A stretch of 64,000 nucleotides of DNA from Alcanivorax sp. (GCA_022565695.1 JAIUME010000006.1:1-64000); one strand, 5' to 3'. Shown: positions 35,688-44,844, counted from the stretch's first letter. Translations and numbers: made by a program. Notes: generated from the letters alone by a model not told the origin.

Positions 35688-35848
35688 GACGGCCTGGCTT
35701 CGCGTCGTTGCCGCCGGCATCGCTCTGAGCAGTAGCGGACGTCTTCCCAGCAGGCAGCCCACTTGCGTCGCCAGGTAAAGGGTCTGCCACAGACTGCACA
35801 ATCCTTGCTGGGCAGATCCTGTTTTCTTGTCTTGCCATGCGCTGTCAT
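35684..35848 (-). CDS. DUF2256 zinc-ribbon-like small protein
   Basis: 54-residue basic protein with two CxxC-like knuckles: CAVCGRPFTWRRKWA and a CWEDVRYCSERC segment, giving the typical DUF2256 pattern C-x2-C...C-x6-C-x3-C. It probably binds one zinc ion. DUF2256 genes are often next to cry-DASH and photolyase genes, as here, which suggests a role in DNA repair or in the flavoprotein's function. The ATG at 35848 is preferred; the longer frame from 35887 runs into the SDR gene. Coupled to the cry-DASH start by a four-base overlap. Confidence 0.88.
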   Translation of the reverse strand: MTAHGKTRKQDLPSKDCAVCGRPFTWRRKWAACWEDVRYCSERCRRQRREARPS

Positions 35849-35855
35849 AGTCGAT

Positions 35856-36608
35856 TCACCATGGAATGTCCTGGCCGTCCCAGGCAATAAAGCGGCCGGA
35901 GTCTTCTGCGGTGGCGTTGAAGACGATGTTCAGCAAGGTCTCGGCAACGAAAGCGGTGGTGAACAGCTTCTTGTCGGGCACGTTTTTCTGGAATGGCTGC
36001 GACAGCGCGGTGTCGGTGGTGCCCGGGTGCAGCGCCAGAATGATCAACTGTTTTGCCCGCCGACGGGCTTCGATGGCGAAGGTGCGAGTAAACTGGTTTT
36101 GCGCGGCCTTGCTGGCACGATAGCTGTACCAGCCGCCCATGGCATTGTCGCTGATGCTGCCGACGCGGGCCGATAGCGTAACAAAGCGAGCGGGTTGGTC
36201 GTGCTTCAGCAGTGCAAAGAAATGCCGGGCCAGCAGCATGGGCCCGAACGCATTCACGCGAAAGCTGGCGTCCAGCGCGGCGACATCAATCTGCTCCAGG
36301 CGTTTTTCCGGCTGCAGGGACGCATCGTGCAACAGCCCCGCACAATTGATGAGGCCGTGCAGGCACCCGTGGCGGTCCTTGATCATCGCAGCGGCATGGG
36401 CAATATCCGCCTCGCGCGTGATATCCAGTGGTACAAGCGTCAGGCGTGAGGGATGGGCTGCCAGCAGGTCTTGTAGCGGCTGACTGTCGTTTGGTGTGCG
36501 GCTGCACGCGTAGACGTGGGCCACGTCATCGCGGGCCAGCAGATAAGCCACCATGGCGAGGCCGATGCCCCGGCTGGCACCCTGGACCAGAAAATACTGC
36601 GCTGTCAT
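35856..36608 (-). CDS. short-chain dehydrogenase/reductase upstream of photolyase genes
   Basis: SDR of 250 residues, similar to the CsgA/YciK-type reductases found beside cry-DASH genes. QGASRGIG near residue 8, NCAG near 90, TLSARVGSISDN with the catalytic serine, and YSYRASKAAQNQF with the YxxxK pair. It ends GRFIAWDGQDIPW. ATG 36608 has AGGG six bases upstream; the TTG one codon earlier is less likely. First gene of the operon SDR, DUF2256, cry-DASH, photolyase. Substrate is unknown. Confidence 0.9.
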   Translation of the reverse strand: MTAQYFLVQGASRGIGLAMVAYLLARDDVAHVYACSRTPNDSQPLQDLLAAHPSRLTLVPLDITREADIAHAAAMIKDRHGCLHGLINCAGLLHDASLQPEKRLEQIDVAALDASFRVNAFGPMLLARHFFALLKHDQPARFVTLSARVGSISDNAMGGWYSYRASKAAQNQFTRTFAIEARRRAKQLIILALHPGTTDTALSQPFQKNVPDKKLFTTAFVAETLLNIVFNATAEDSGRFIAWDGQDIPW

Positions 36609-36700
36609 CAACTGCCCTGCCTGAAAACCCTGACAGGTCAGTGTCAGTGCAGGGCAGCCAAGACGGCGTGAAGCCTGGATATCCTGTCAGGCGTGGCGTC

Positions 36701-37798
36701 TTACAATGTATCAGTCAGCAGAATGCCGATACTGACCCGGTTTTGGTAATCGTCGTAGTTGATCAGCGAATCACCATAGCCACTGAAGACCTGGAAGATG
36801 CCCTTGAAGCGACTGGTCAGCGGGAAGGTGTAGTCCAGTTGCACGGCGCCCTTGTTGTCTCCACGGCGCAGGTTGTTGCGCACCATGATCTCGGCGACGT
36901 GGTTGCCGAAAGGCCGCGCGACGGTGAGGTCGAAGTTGCCCATGTATTTTTCGATGTCCGGGTTGTCGTCGCGGCGCGGGTCATCCGGGTCATCCTTGCT
37001 GTTCTCCGGAATGCGGTACCAGGTGCGCAGCCCCCAGTAATAGTTGCCGGTGCGTGCCACGTAGGAGGCAAACAGTCGCTCCCAGCTGCGTGAGGTCGGT
37101 ACGTCGCGGCCGTTGGACTGGTGCAGATAGCCGAAGCTCAACAGCTCCGAGTCAATCGGGCCCAGTTGCCAGTCTATGGCGCGGGTCACGAACAGCTCGG
37201 GCATATAATTGGTTTCCCTGAATGGCCGTGACTGCTCGGAGTTGTAAGCCTGAAAGAAACTGGTCTGGGTATACGCGAAGTAGATATTGTAGAAATTGAA
37301 CACTTCGGTCGCCAAAGGCACCTTGATCGAGAGCTGGAACTTCACTTCCAGTGAATCGAGGTTGTCATCGCTCTTGTCCGGATCATTCCATTCCGGGTTG
37401 GACCAGTAGCTGACCGGCATGATGTAGTTGCGCCGGTGCGGCGTCATCACGAACGGATTGAACTGGGAGCTTTCCTCCAGTGCCATCCGGGCACGGAGCG
37501 CGTCGACACTGCGCTGGCGGGTGTCCATGCTATCCAGACCGCACCATTCGCGCAGTTGGCTGACAGGGGTGTCTGCCGGCGCATCGCGCAGCAGTTGGTC
37601 CATGCAGGCTTTGTTGTTCCTGCCGGCAGCCTGGGCATCGGCACCGGATTCGCTGCCGGAGGATTCTGGTTCCGCTTCCTGGTTCGCGGGTGCAAGCAGC
37701 AGTTCCGCGCTGGCGGTGGTTGCCGTCAACAGGGCCATCGACGGGACCATCATGGCCGCCAGCATCAATAACGTCGGGCGTGTCATGGCACGTGTCAT
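36701..37798 (-). CDS. pldA: outer-membrane phospholipase A1 (OMPLA)
   Basis: 365-residue OMPLA-type enzyme that removes acyl chains from outer-membrane phospholipids. Signal peptide at 8-31 (LLMLAAMMVPSMALLTATTASA), then a Glu/Ser-rich linker and a cysteine-containing segment. The barrel begins near residue 115. The catalytic motif LHQSNGRD contains His226 and Ser228, with TSRSWERLFASYV following; RNYIMPVSY is also typical. AGGAG lies five bases before the ATG. It is preceded on the same strand by the Trm112-like gene, with a 29-bp gap. Activity would help to keep membrane asymmetry. Confidence 0.93.
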   Translation of the reverse strand: MTRAMTRPTLLMLAAMMVPSMALLTATTASAELLLAPANQEAEPESSGSESGADAQAAGRNNKACMDQLLRDAPADTPVSQLREWCGLDSMDTRQRSVDALRARMALEESSQFNPFVMTPHRRNYIMPVSYWSNPEWNDPDKSDDNLDSLEVKFQLSIKVPLATEVFNFYNIYFAYTQTSFFQAYNSEQSRPFRETNYMPELFVTRAIDWQLGPIDSELLSFGYLHQSNGRDVPTSRSWERLFASYVARTGNYYWGLRTWYRIPENSKDDPDDPRRDDNPDIEKYMGNFDLTVARPFGNHVAEIMVRNNLRRGDNKGAVQLDYTFPLTSRFKGIFQVFSGYGDSLINYDDYQNRVSIGILLTDTL

Positions 37799-37827
37799 GG
37801 CAACTCCTTGCAGCGCCTTGCAATCGG

Positions 37828-38016
37828 TTACAGCTTTCGCAGTTCGTCGTCGCTGAGGGTGCGGGCTTCTTCTTCAAGCAATACGGGGATGCCATCGCGC
37901 ACAGGGTAGGCCAGGCCGCTGGCCTTGCACTGGAGTTCGCCGGCTGATTCGATCCAGGCCAGCGGTGCCTTGCTGACCGGACACACGAGGATGTCCAGGA
38001 GTTCTCTGTCGAGCAT
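37828..38016 (-). CDS. Trm112-like family protein (YcaR type)
   Basis: 62-residue member of the Trm112/YcaR small-protein family: [19 protein letters not shown], then [26 protein letters not shown]. Only two of the usual four cysteines are present, as in many bacterial YcaR proteins. In other bacteria such genes lie in lipid A/kdsB clusters, which are not here. ATG 38016 has GGAA upstream and begins the family sequence; the longer frame has no homologous content. Possible partner of a methyltransferase, but this is only from family knowledge. Confidence 0.88.
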   Translation of the reverse strand: MLDRELLDILVCPVSKAPLAWIESAGELQCKASGLAYPVRDGIPVLLEEEARTLSDDELRKL

Positions 38017-38277
38017 AACGGGCTTCCTGCAGGAAAGCGGGCAGCTGGTGCCAATCACCAGCCATTCACCTGTCGCGGCAGAGTATAAGCGAAAAAGACA
38101 GGTAAACGGTGGTTTCAAACGCCTGTTTGACCATCGGGTCACAAATACCGGTAGGACGCGGCTGCCGGCGGCGATAAGATTGTGCCCCTCTCAGCGCTGC
38201 TCGTTTTTTGACCTGCCGAGGCAGGGTCGTCAGCGCCACAGTGATCAATACGCGAATTAACGCCTTCGGAGGTTGCA

Positions 38278-40074
38278 ATGCCCCATTACAAAGCCCCAGT
38301 ACGCGATATGCGTTTCGTCCTGAATGAAGTGCTGGATCTGGACGGTCATTACCAGCAGCTTGGCCTGGAAGAGGTGAACAGCGAGCTGATTGACGCGTTC
38401 CTGGAAGAAGGCGCGAAGTTTTCCCAGAACGAACTGGCCCCGATCTACCGCTCAGGTGACGAGGAAGGCTGCCAGTTCGACAACGGCGTTGTGACCACGC
38501 CGAAAGGGTTCAAGGAAGCCTACGCCAAGTATGTCGAAGGCGGCTGGCCCTCCCTGGGCGGCGAGCCCGAGTTTGGCGGCCAGGGTCTGCCGACCTCTGC
38601 CGGCATCCCGATTTCCGAAATGACCGGCACCGCCAACTGGGCCTGGAGCATGTACCCCGGTCTGTCCCACGGCGCGGTAGCCACCATTGAAGAGCACGGC
38701 ACCCAGGAGCAGAAAGAAACCTACCTGCCGAAGCTCACCAGCGGCCACTGGACCGGCACCATGTGTCTGACCGAACCGCATTGTGGCTCCGATCTGGGCC
38801 TGCTGCGCACCAAGGCAGAGCCGCAGGCGGATGGCACCTACAAGATCTCCGGCACCAAGATCTGGATTTCCGCGGGCGAGCACGACATGGCCGATAACAT
38901 CGTCCACATCGTACTGGCACGTCTGCCGGAAGCACCGGCCGGCACCAAGGGCATTTCCCTGTTCATCGTGCCCAAGTTCCTGGTCAACGACGATGGTTCT
39001 GTCGGTGAGCGCAACGCTGTTGCCTGTGGTTCCATCGAGCACAAGATGGGCATCAACGGTTCCGCGACCTGCGTCATGAACTTCGACGGCGCCAAAGGGT
39101 GGCTGATCGGGCCAGAGAACAAAGGCCTGAACTGCATGTTCACCTTCATGAACTTTGCCCGGCTCGGCACCGCCATCCAGGGCGTTGCCCACGCCCAGCT
39201 GGCCTTCCAGGGTTCTGTGGAATTCGCTCGCGAGCGTCTGGCCATGCGTTCCCTGTCCGGCCCCAAGAACCCGGACGGTCCTGCTGACCCGGTCATCGTG
39301 CATCCGGACGTGCGCCGCATGATCCTGACCTCCAAGGCGTTTGCCGAAGGCGGTCGCGCACTGGTGTACTTCCTGTCCCAGCTGGGTGACAAGGTCAAAC
39401 TGGCCAAGGATGAAGCCGAGCGTAAGGAAGCAGACAGCCTGATGGCACTGCTGACACCGATCGCCAAGGCGTTCCTGACCGAAGTGGGTGTGGAATCTGC
39501 CTGCCTGGGTATCCAGGTATGCGGCGGCAGCGGCTTTATTCGCGAGTGGGGCATGGAGCAGAACCTGCGCGATGCCAAGATCTCCACCATCTACGAAGGC
39601 ACCACCGGCATTCAGGCACTGGATCTGCTGGGCCGTAAAGTGCTGCAGACCCAGGGCGCTGCCCTGCGTCCGTGGACCAAGGTGATCCACAAATACTGTG
39701 AAGGCGTGGCAGAGCAGGAGAACATGAAAGAGTTCGCCGAGCCGCTGAGCCGCCTGAACAAAGAGTGGGGCGATATCACCATGGCCGTTGGCGCCAAAGC
39801 CATGCAGAACATCGAGGAAGTCGGCGGCGCGTCCGTAGATTACCTGATGTACTCGGGCTACGTGACGCTGGCGTACTTCTGGGCGCGCATGGCCGAAGTG
39901 GCACAGACCAAACTGGCGGAAGGCACGTCGGAAGAGGACTTCTACAAAGGCAAGCTGGCGACAGCACGCTTCTACTTCAAGCGCCTGCTGCCGCGTGTTG
40001 CGGCGCACAAGGGTGCTATCGAAGGCGGCGTTGATTGCCTGATGGCTATCACGGAAGAGCAGCTGGCGCTGTAA
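38278..40074 (+). CDS. acyl-CoA dehydrogenase, long form with C-terminal domain
   Basis: 598-residue FAD-dependent acyl-CoA dehydrogenase for the first step of beta-oxidation. Flavin-site motifs: TMCLTEPHCGSDLGLLRTKAE and TKIWISAGEHDMADNI; substrate-side IEHKMGINGSATCVMNFD. The catalytic base is Glu440 in IYEGTTGIQALDLLGRK. The extra C-terminal domain (~120 residues, from about 470) is that of the acyl-CoA dehydrogenase C-terminal family. The gene has a GGAGG-type ribosome-binding site and a strong downstream terminator, so it is monocistronic. A close paralogue lies at 44845. Long-chain fatty acyl-CoA is the likely substrate, by family. Confidence 0.94.
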   Translation: MPHYKAPVRDMRFVLNEVLDLDGHYQQLGLEEVNSELIDAFLEEGAKFSQNELAPIYRSGDEEGCQFDNGVVTTPKGFKEAYAKYVEGGWPSLGGEPEFGGQGLPTSAGIPISEMTGTANWAWSMYPGLSHGAVATIEEHGTQEQKETYLPKLTSGHWTGTMCLTEPHCGSDLGLLRTKAEPQADGTYKISGTKIWISAGEHDMADNIVHIVLARLPEAPAGTKGISLFIVPKFLVNDDGSVGERNAVACGSIEHKMGINGSATCVMNFDGAKGWLIGPENKGLNCMFTFMNFARLGTAIQGVAHAQLAFQGSVEFARERLAMRSLSGPKNPDGPADPVIVHPDVRRMILTSKAFAEGGRALVYFLSQLGDKVKLAKDEAERKEADSLMALLTPIAKAFLTEVGVESACLGIQVCGGSGFIREWGMEQNLRDAKISTIYEGTTGIQALDLLGRKVLQTQGAALRPWTKVIHKYCEGVAEQENMKEFAEPLSRLNKEWGDITMAVGAKAMQNIEEVGGASVDYLMYSGYVTLAYFWARMAEVAQTKLAEGTSEEDFYKGKLATARFYFKRLLPRVAAHKGAIEGGVDCLMAITEEQLAL

Positions 40075-40097
40075 CAGGCTGTCTGGTGCACAAGAAG

Positions 40098-40122
40098 AGC
40101 CCGCCACCGGCGGGCTTTTTTT
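40098..40122 (+). terminator. rho-independent terminator of the acyl-CoA dehydrogenase gene
   Basis: An 8-bp GC-rich stem (40098-40105 with 40109-40116) with loop ACC is followed by a run of T to 40122. It sits 24 bases after the stop codon. Confidence 0.93.
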
Positions 40123-40452
40123 GGCTTGTCGTCGACAGCGTGGCTACGTTGCAGCGTCTTTACATTTTCTTGCGGCTTGGCTAGGGTGCTAGATGAATCG
40201 TGCACATAGCCTATATCAGAATCACTGTCACGGAATGACAAGCGTCGCATATGGAACCACCTCATACCTCTGTCGTAATCCCCCGCAAAAGCACTGTTGC
40301 CGATTGTCAGTGGTACGCAGAGCTGTCCATTTCAGATCAAATCCTCGCCGATTTGCCTGTCGGCCACGATACCGGGCTTTCCGAGTCTGACGGGAAAGCC
40401 CGGATGCTTATTACTGAGCAGGACGCTCACTCAACAGCAAGGAGGCCTGAGC
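40123..40452. other. intergenic region upstream of the Tle1 gene
   Basis: About 330 bp between the terminator and the Tle1 start, less GC-rich than the flanks. It holds a possible 72-codon ORF (40251-40469) and an 11-bp perfect inverted repeat (40372-40403). No promoter with good boxes was recognised. The region may be a remnant of a T6SS accessory gene. Confidence 0.4.
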
Positions 40453-40469
40453 GTGGCGATCATCTTTAA
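40251..40469 (+). CDS. possible small protein of unknown function upstream of Tle1
   Basis: A 72-codon ORF with ATG at 40251 and no strong ribosome-binding site. It ends 17 bases inside the Tle1 gene. The sequence (MEPPHTSVVIPRKS..., mixed and polar) matches no family I know. Adaptors often precede Tle1 effectors, but this ORF is too short for DUF4123. It may be a fragment or a chance ORF. Confidence 0.3.
   Translation: MEPPHTSVVIPRKSTVADCQWYAELSISDQILADLPVGHDTGLSESDGKARMLITEQDAHSTARRPERGDHL
40372..40403. repeat. 11-bp perfect inverted repeat 50 bp before Tle1 start
   Basis: Arms 40372-40382 and 40393-40403 pair perfectly around a 10-base loop. There is no T-run, so it may be an operator or an RNA hairpin controlling the effector gene. 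Confidence 0.5.
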
Positions 40470-42063
40470 CGGCAATCTGGAAATCAACATCGGACCGCAT
40501 GTCCGTGTCCGCAGGGAAAACCCTGTAGTACACAAGCCCGACCGAGCGATACGTATAAAACCGCTTGACCCGGACAACATGCTACAAACCCGCAGCCACC
40601 AGATCATCACCCTCCGGGTTGGCCTTTTCTTCGATGGCACGGGCAACAATATGGAGAACGCCATCGCAGCGGACTGCCAGCTGGAATACGACCCGGAGGT
40701 TCTCGAGGACCTTGAGTTTCTGTGTGAAGACGAGGAGGTCGAGCATGGCAGGGAGGGAAGCTACCAGAACGCGCCGAGCAATATTGTGCGGCTTTATGAG
40801 CTTTATCGGGATGATTCGGAGCGCGCGCTCACTGATAGTGAACAGAGCGCCGCAGTCAGAGTGTACGTGGAGGGTATTGGTACTGTTACCGACAGGAAGG
40901 ATGATCTATATGCCCAGGTTACAGGCATGGGGAGAAATGGCGTTACCTCACGTGCCGAGCAGGGGCTGGAAAGTATCTCTGGGAGAATCAACGAACTCCT
41001 TGAACGTAACTCGAATGTGAAAGTTGGGCGCCTTGAGATTGACGTATTTGGGTTCAGTCGTGGCGCCGCCGCCGCCCGTCACTGTGTCAATGAGGTTATC
41101 AAAGGCAAGAATGGTGAGTTTGGCCGCCTTTGGCAAGATAACGAGACCTGGTTCGCAGACGACTTCGCCGGTGAGTATGGCTCACAGTTGGAAGTGAACT
41201 TTGTAGGGCTGTTTGACTCGGTGCCGGCCATTATGGGGTTGCTGAAAGATGCTGATCCGAGGCTGGCGGCAATTAGCCCTGCGTTGCTGATCGCCAGTGG
41301 CGATTACTCCACCGCCAATGCACGCAATCCCGGGCTGGCCCAGTATCTGCCGCCCGACAAGGTGGGGAAGGTGGTGCACCTGCGTGCCGGAGATGAGTAT
41401 CGAGAGGGATTCGCCCTGAACAGCGTTCAGCCCGACCATCATGAGGTGCTGTTGCCGGGCGTACATTCAGATATAGGCGGTGGTTATCTGCGCGAGCAGG
41501 CGGAGCAGCACTGGCTGACTCGGCCCCGGGCCAGCTCTGCATCGTTCATCGCATCGGCGGAAAGCACGCCAGCATACCGCATGAGCCTGCAAGACCTGGA
41601 AGAGTGGAAACGCGCGCACCCTCATCTGGCCGATCATCCGGGCCTGTCGATCAGGGTCAGGACACAGTCGCCGCGTTCAGGGTCAGCATACTGGACCGGC
41701 GGTCAGCAGCGGCGTGTGCATACCGTTGCCACTCTCAACCGGGTAGTGCGTGGGGAGCTGTCGTTGGTTTATCTGCATATCATGCGAGAGCTTGCCGCCG
41801 CGCAAGGCGCACCGTTTGAACCGATTACTTCTGAGAATCGAGCGCTAGCTTTACCTGCTGATCTTGAAGCAATCTACCCCAAGTTGCTCGCACAGACACA
41901 AGATGGACAGGATCGCCTGACTGATACTGAGAAGCAGGCTCTTTATCAGCGCTATGTGCACGTTTCCGCTCACTGGAATCGCCTCACTCCGGCGCTGCCG
42001 TTAGCGGTGATGAAACCGGCAGACAACTACGAAAGGATCGTCCACCCTCATGAACCCGATTAA
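40453..42063 (+). CDS. Tle1-family phospholipase effector (DUF2235)
   Basis: 536-residue DUF2235/Tle1-type lipase, a class delivered by type VI secretion to hydrolyse phospholipids of rivals. LRVGLFFDGTGNN (about 56-66) opens the alpha/beta-hydrolase fold. The nucleophile elbow is VFGFSRGAAAARH with Ser202, and PGVHSDIGGGY (335-345) supplies Asp340. The C-terminal part has variable sequence. GTG 40453 is chosen because AAGGAGG sits seven bases upstream; the longer open frame upstream has no homologous content. No VgrG, PAAR or T6SS structural gene is in the window. The start of the DUF2931 lipoprotein gene overlaps its end by 14 bases. Confidence 0.9.
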   Translation: MAIIFNGNLEINIGPHVRVRRENPVVHKPDRAIRIKPLDPDNMLQTRSHQIITLRVGLFFDGTGNNMENAIAADCQLEYDPEVLEDLEFLCEDEEVEHGREGSYQNAPSNIVRLYELYRDDSERALTDSEQSAAVRVYVEGIGTVTDRKDDLYAQVTGMGRNGVTSRAEQGLESISGRINELLERNSNVKVGRLEIDVFGFSRGAAAARHCVNEVIKGKNGEFGRLWQDNETWFADDFAGEYGSQLEVNFVGLFDSVPAIMGLLKDADPRLAAISPALLIASGDYSTANARNPGLAQYLPPDKVGKVVHLRAGDEYREGFALNSVQPDHHEVLLPGVHSDIGGGYLREQAEQHWLTRPRASSASFIASAESTPAYRMSLQDLEEWKRAHPHLADHPGLSIRVRTQSPRSGSAYWTGGQQRRVHTVATLNRVVRGELSLVYLHIMRELAAAQGAPFEPITSENRALALPADLEAIYPKLLAQTQDGQDRLTDTEKQALYQRYVHVSAHWNRLTPALPLAVMKPADNYERIVHPHEPD

Positions 42064-42796
42064 ATATGCCTTTCTGATAGTCGGCATATGGCTGTTATCC
42101 GGCTGCATAGACAACGATGGTTTGCCTTGGTGGTGCAAGGGCAGTGAAGGCACGGCGCCATCAGCAGATCTGAACGTCATCGGCTGTGCACGTCCAACAA
42201 AGGCGCCGAAAGGTCTGCCATATCCTGCCTGGGAACTGCGTTTCGCCCATCCAAACTATATGGAGTACTGGATAGAAAGTGCGCAGGTCCTTGATGTTGA
42301 CGGGCGATGGGCGCGCAATGCCGGAGGAGGGACAGGTTCATTTGGCTACCAAGGCGATGGCCCCGTCGCTGAGGGCTGGACGAATCGCCATGGCATGGTG
42401 CCAGTAGGCAGCGGCCGCCGCATGTCAGGCATCAACTTGCCAGAAGAAATCCATGTCCGCTGGCAGTCAAGGGTGGAGGGGAAGGTCTATCAACTCCAGA
42501 TTGATTTTCCTGAATGGGCAAGACAAAAAATGGTGACACCGAATGAGGCAGTGAGCCCTCGGTCAGGCGAGACGCGAACCCAGTATAGAAATCTGGTGAC
42601 ACTAGGGCTGGCGCCGGGTGGAAAGGTGAAGGTGTGGATACAGGGCACCTGGCCTGACGCTATAGAAGTGCTGTCATTGCAGGCGGAATTGGAGGAGAGA
42701 GGCCCATACCTTGGCCAGGAAGAAAATGTAGTGCCTCCATCCCCCGAAGCTCTGGAGTACGTGGAAAAGTACGGCATTCCTTATGAGACGTGGTGA
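42050..42796 (+). CDS. DUF2931 lipoprotein, likely immunity to the Tle1 effector
   Basis: 248-residue lipoprotein (hydrophobic leader, lipobox LLSGC near residue 19). The mature part resembles DUF2931, with W and G-rich beta segments: PAWELRFAHPNYMEYWIESAQVLDVDG, RRMSGINLPEEIHVRWQSRVEGK, TLGLAPGGKVKVWIQG. DUF2931 genes sit next to Tle1 effectors in many genomes and the periplasmic, membrane-tethered location suits blocking the lipase. The gene overlaps the effector's end, so both are coexpressed. Base composition is less GC-rich than the housekeeping neighbours, consistent with transfer. Confidence 0.85.
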   Translation: MNPIKYAFLIVGIWLLSGCIDNDGLPWWCKGSEGTAPSADLNVIGCARPTKAPKGLPYPAWELRFAHPNYMEYWIESAQVLDVDGRWARNAGGGTGSFGYQGDGPVAEGWTNRHGMVPVGSGRRMSGINLPEEIHVRWQSRVEGKVYQLQIDFPEWARQKMVTPNEAVSPRSGETRTQYRNLVTLGLAPGGKVKVWIQGTWPDAIEVLSLQAELEERGPYLGQEENVVPPSPEALEYVEKYGIPYETW

Positions 42797-43035
42797 TGGC
42801 AGGGTTGCTGCCGCCATGAGTCCTGTCGAGAACACCCTGAAGAAGGTAAGACGCCTGCAGCGAGTGCCTCCCCATCAGTAGGCGATCAGATTTGTGTGGT
42901 TCTTCTTTGTGGTTCTGTGCGGATTAAAGGAAAATAGCGGTCGCCGACAAGGGTATGAATCGCCGTATCGTGATGCAGCATACTGAAATGAGCACCAGGT
43001 GGGGTGATAACGTCATAAGGAAGTTGGGGGGGAAC

Positions 43036-44628
43036 ATGAAGAAGATTATTCTGGGGCTGCTGGTCGTGGCCATCGTGTGGGGTGGCAGCAGCTATCTGAT
43101 TGGGGCGCGTGTCGAGACGTTATACACCGAAGCGCTGGCCGATATGGAAGTGCTGCCCGGCCAGGAAGGCCTGCGCTTCCGGGTTGTGGAATACCGTCGC
43201 GGCATATTTTCATCAAAAGTGCGTGCCTGCCTGTCGGTGGATGAGTCGTTGTCGATACTGGCGGAGCTGTCCGGATACGTCTGCGACAAGAGTACTTTCC
43301 GTCACGGCCCGTTAATGTGGACATCTACTGGCCCCTGGATGGGCCTGGCTTTCAGTCACGGCGAGCTGGATATGGCGCCCCTGCCGGAGGAGATCCGCAG
43401 CGTGATCGCCGAGATGCTCGGCGACAATTCCCCGCTTTACGCCGAGATGTGGTTGTCATTCGACGGTAGCGCCCGCGTCCGCGCCTGGGTGCCTGAATTC
43501 AGTATTGCGTTGGCGGGCGTCAATGCGTCGTTGGGGCGCCTGGAGCTGGATGCCTATATGACCGCGCTGGACAGTGATACCGGCAAGGTATTCCTGACGC
43601 TGCGAGATCTCGACATCAGCAGCGATGCCGGGGCCGACCTGGCGATCGGGGCGATAGATATGGCGCTGGATGTGACAGACATGATTGAGGGCGTTTTGCC
43701 GCTCATGCAGGTCAAGCTGCAGGCAGCTGGCATCCGTGCGGGTCGCAGTGCGCGTCAGCCCTGGGAAGACGATACCCAGGTCAGCTTCGATATGGCGCTG
43801 GAGGCGACCAGTGAGCTGAAGGGCGACGCGCTGTCTGGCGAAATGTCCCTGTGGCTGACAGAGGTGCATGCGGAATCCCTGACCGACTCCCTGGCAGATT
43901 CTCCGATCATGATGCCGGAGAACGTCTACATGGCGCTCACCTATCGTGGCATCGACCTGAATGCTGCGATCCGTTTCCAGCAGATTTCCGATGAGATTGA
44001 TCGGCTGCAAACGCAAATGATGATGAGTATGTTTGCCGAACCGGGCGACGAGCCGGTCGATTTTTCCGCCGAGGCGGTGTTCGAGCAGATGAGCGCGTTG
44101 ACCGAGGAAATGATGGTGGTGGTCTCGGAGCGACTGATGCGGCCCGGTGAGACCGGCGCGACGCTGCGTGTGTTGCTGGACCGGGACGATATACGGCAGC
44201 TGTCGCTGGATATGCGCGTGGACTACGAAGGCATCAACGGCGCCAATTTGCCGTTGGATGAGCTGACCTCGCTGGATGAAGCGCAGCTCCTGCAACTGGC
44301 CAACGCTTCCCTGTCGGCGGATGCGGATGCAACCCTGCTGTCGGCCGATCTGTCGGGATTCATTGACGATCGTCTGGTCAGCGCAGGTCTGGCGACGCTG
44401 GAGAACGGCCGGTACGGCGTGACGCTGGCGCTGCAGGGTGGTGAGCTGGTGTTCAACGGCGAGACGCTGGCGGCGTCGGATGTCATGGAGCGGTTGTCGA
44501 CGCTGCGCATGGGCGGTGATGAGATCACGCTGCAGGAGATCGAAGCCTGTTACGAAGACTACGCCGATATCAGCGAGGTGCCGGAGTATTGCCTGGAATT
44601 CGGTCTGTATCCTTACGCTGAGTACTGA
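43036..44628 (+). CDS. DUF945 (YdgA-like) exported protein
   Basis: 530-residue protein of the YdgA/DUF945 family. A single N-terminal membrane segment follows MKK (IILGLLVVAIVWGGSSYLIGARVETLY); the rest is periplasmic. Typical features are the start of the mature part, RVVEYRRGIFSSKVRACL, and a long beta-helical body with a repetitive LEAP/Asp-rich layout, with TYRGIDLNAAIRFQ late. Two cysteines lie in the last 20 residues (IEACYEDYADISEVPEYCLEF). The ATG at 43036 is preferred to the upstream in-frame ATG at 42955, because the membrane segment follows it and a G-rich ribosome-binding region precedes it. Function is unknown. Confidence 0.88.
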   Translation: MKKIILGLLVVAIVWGGSSYLIGARVETLYTEALADMEVLPGQEGLRFRVVEYRRGIFSSKVRACLSVDESLSILAELSGYVCDKSTFRHGPLMWTSTGPWMGLAFSHGELDMAPLPEEIRSVIAEMLGDNSPLYAEMWLSFDGSARVRAWVPEFSIALAGVNASLGRLELDAYMTALDSDTGKVFLTLRDLDISSDAGADLAIGAIDMALDVTDMIEGVLPLMQVKLQAAGIRAGRSARQPWEDDTQVSFDMALEATSELKGDALSGEMSLWLTEVHAESLTDSLADSPIMMPENVYMALTYRGIDLNAAIRFQQISDEIDRLQTQMMMSMFAEPGDEPVDFSAEAVFEQMSALTEEMMVVVSERLMRPGETGATLRVLLDRDDIRQLSLDMRVDYEGINGANLPLDELTSLDEAQLLQLANASLSADADATLLSADLSGFIDDRLVSAGLATLENGRYGVTLALQGGELVFNGETLAASDVMERLSTLRMGGDEITLQEIEACYEDYADISEVPEYCLEFGLYPYAEY

Positions 44629-44647
44629 GGTAAACGGCCACCGGAAG

Positions 44648-44668
44648 GCGGGGTTTTCGCCCCGCTTT
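44648..44668 (+). terminator. hairpin after the DUF945 gene
   Basis: A stem of six G-C pairs (44648-44653 with 44660-44665) with a TTTTCG loop is followed by only three T. A moderate terminator. Confidence 0.5.
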
Positions 44669-44844
44669 CACTCCTGCATCGCCCCCCTGACGTTATCGTG
44701 TCCACTTCCGGTGTTGTTGGTGCTGGCGTTGGCGTGGTCCTGCCTGTCAAACGCTCGTATGAATGGTGAGTCACAAATACCCCTGTCACCGGGGTGCTGA
44801 CCTGCTTAAAATTTGCCACCGGCCAAATCTGTGGAGAAGTGCAC

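Noticed and set aside
38452-40107. 551-codon ORF antisense to the acyl-CoA dehydrogenase
   Set aside because: Shadow of a high-GC gene; the plus-strand frame has full family motifs.
40297-40452. 52-codon extension of the Tle1 frame
   Set aside because: AAGGAGG precedes GTG 40453, and the upstream part has no family similarity.
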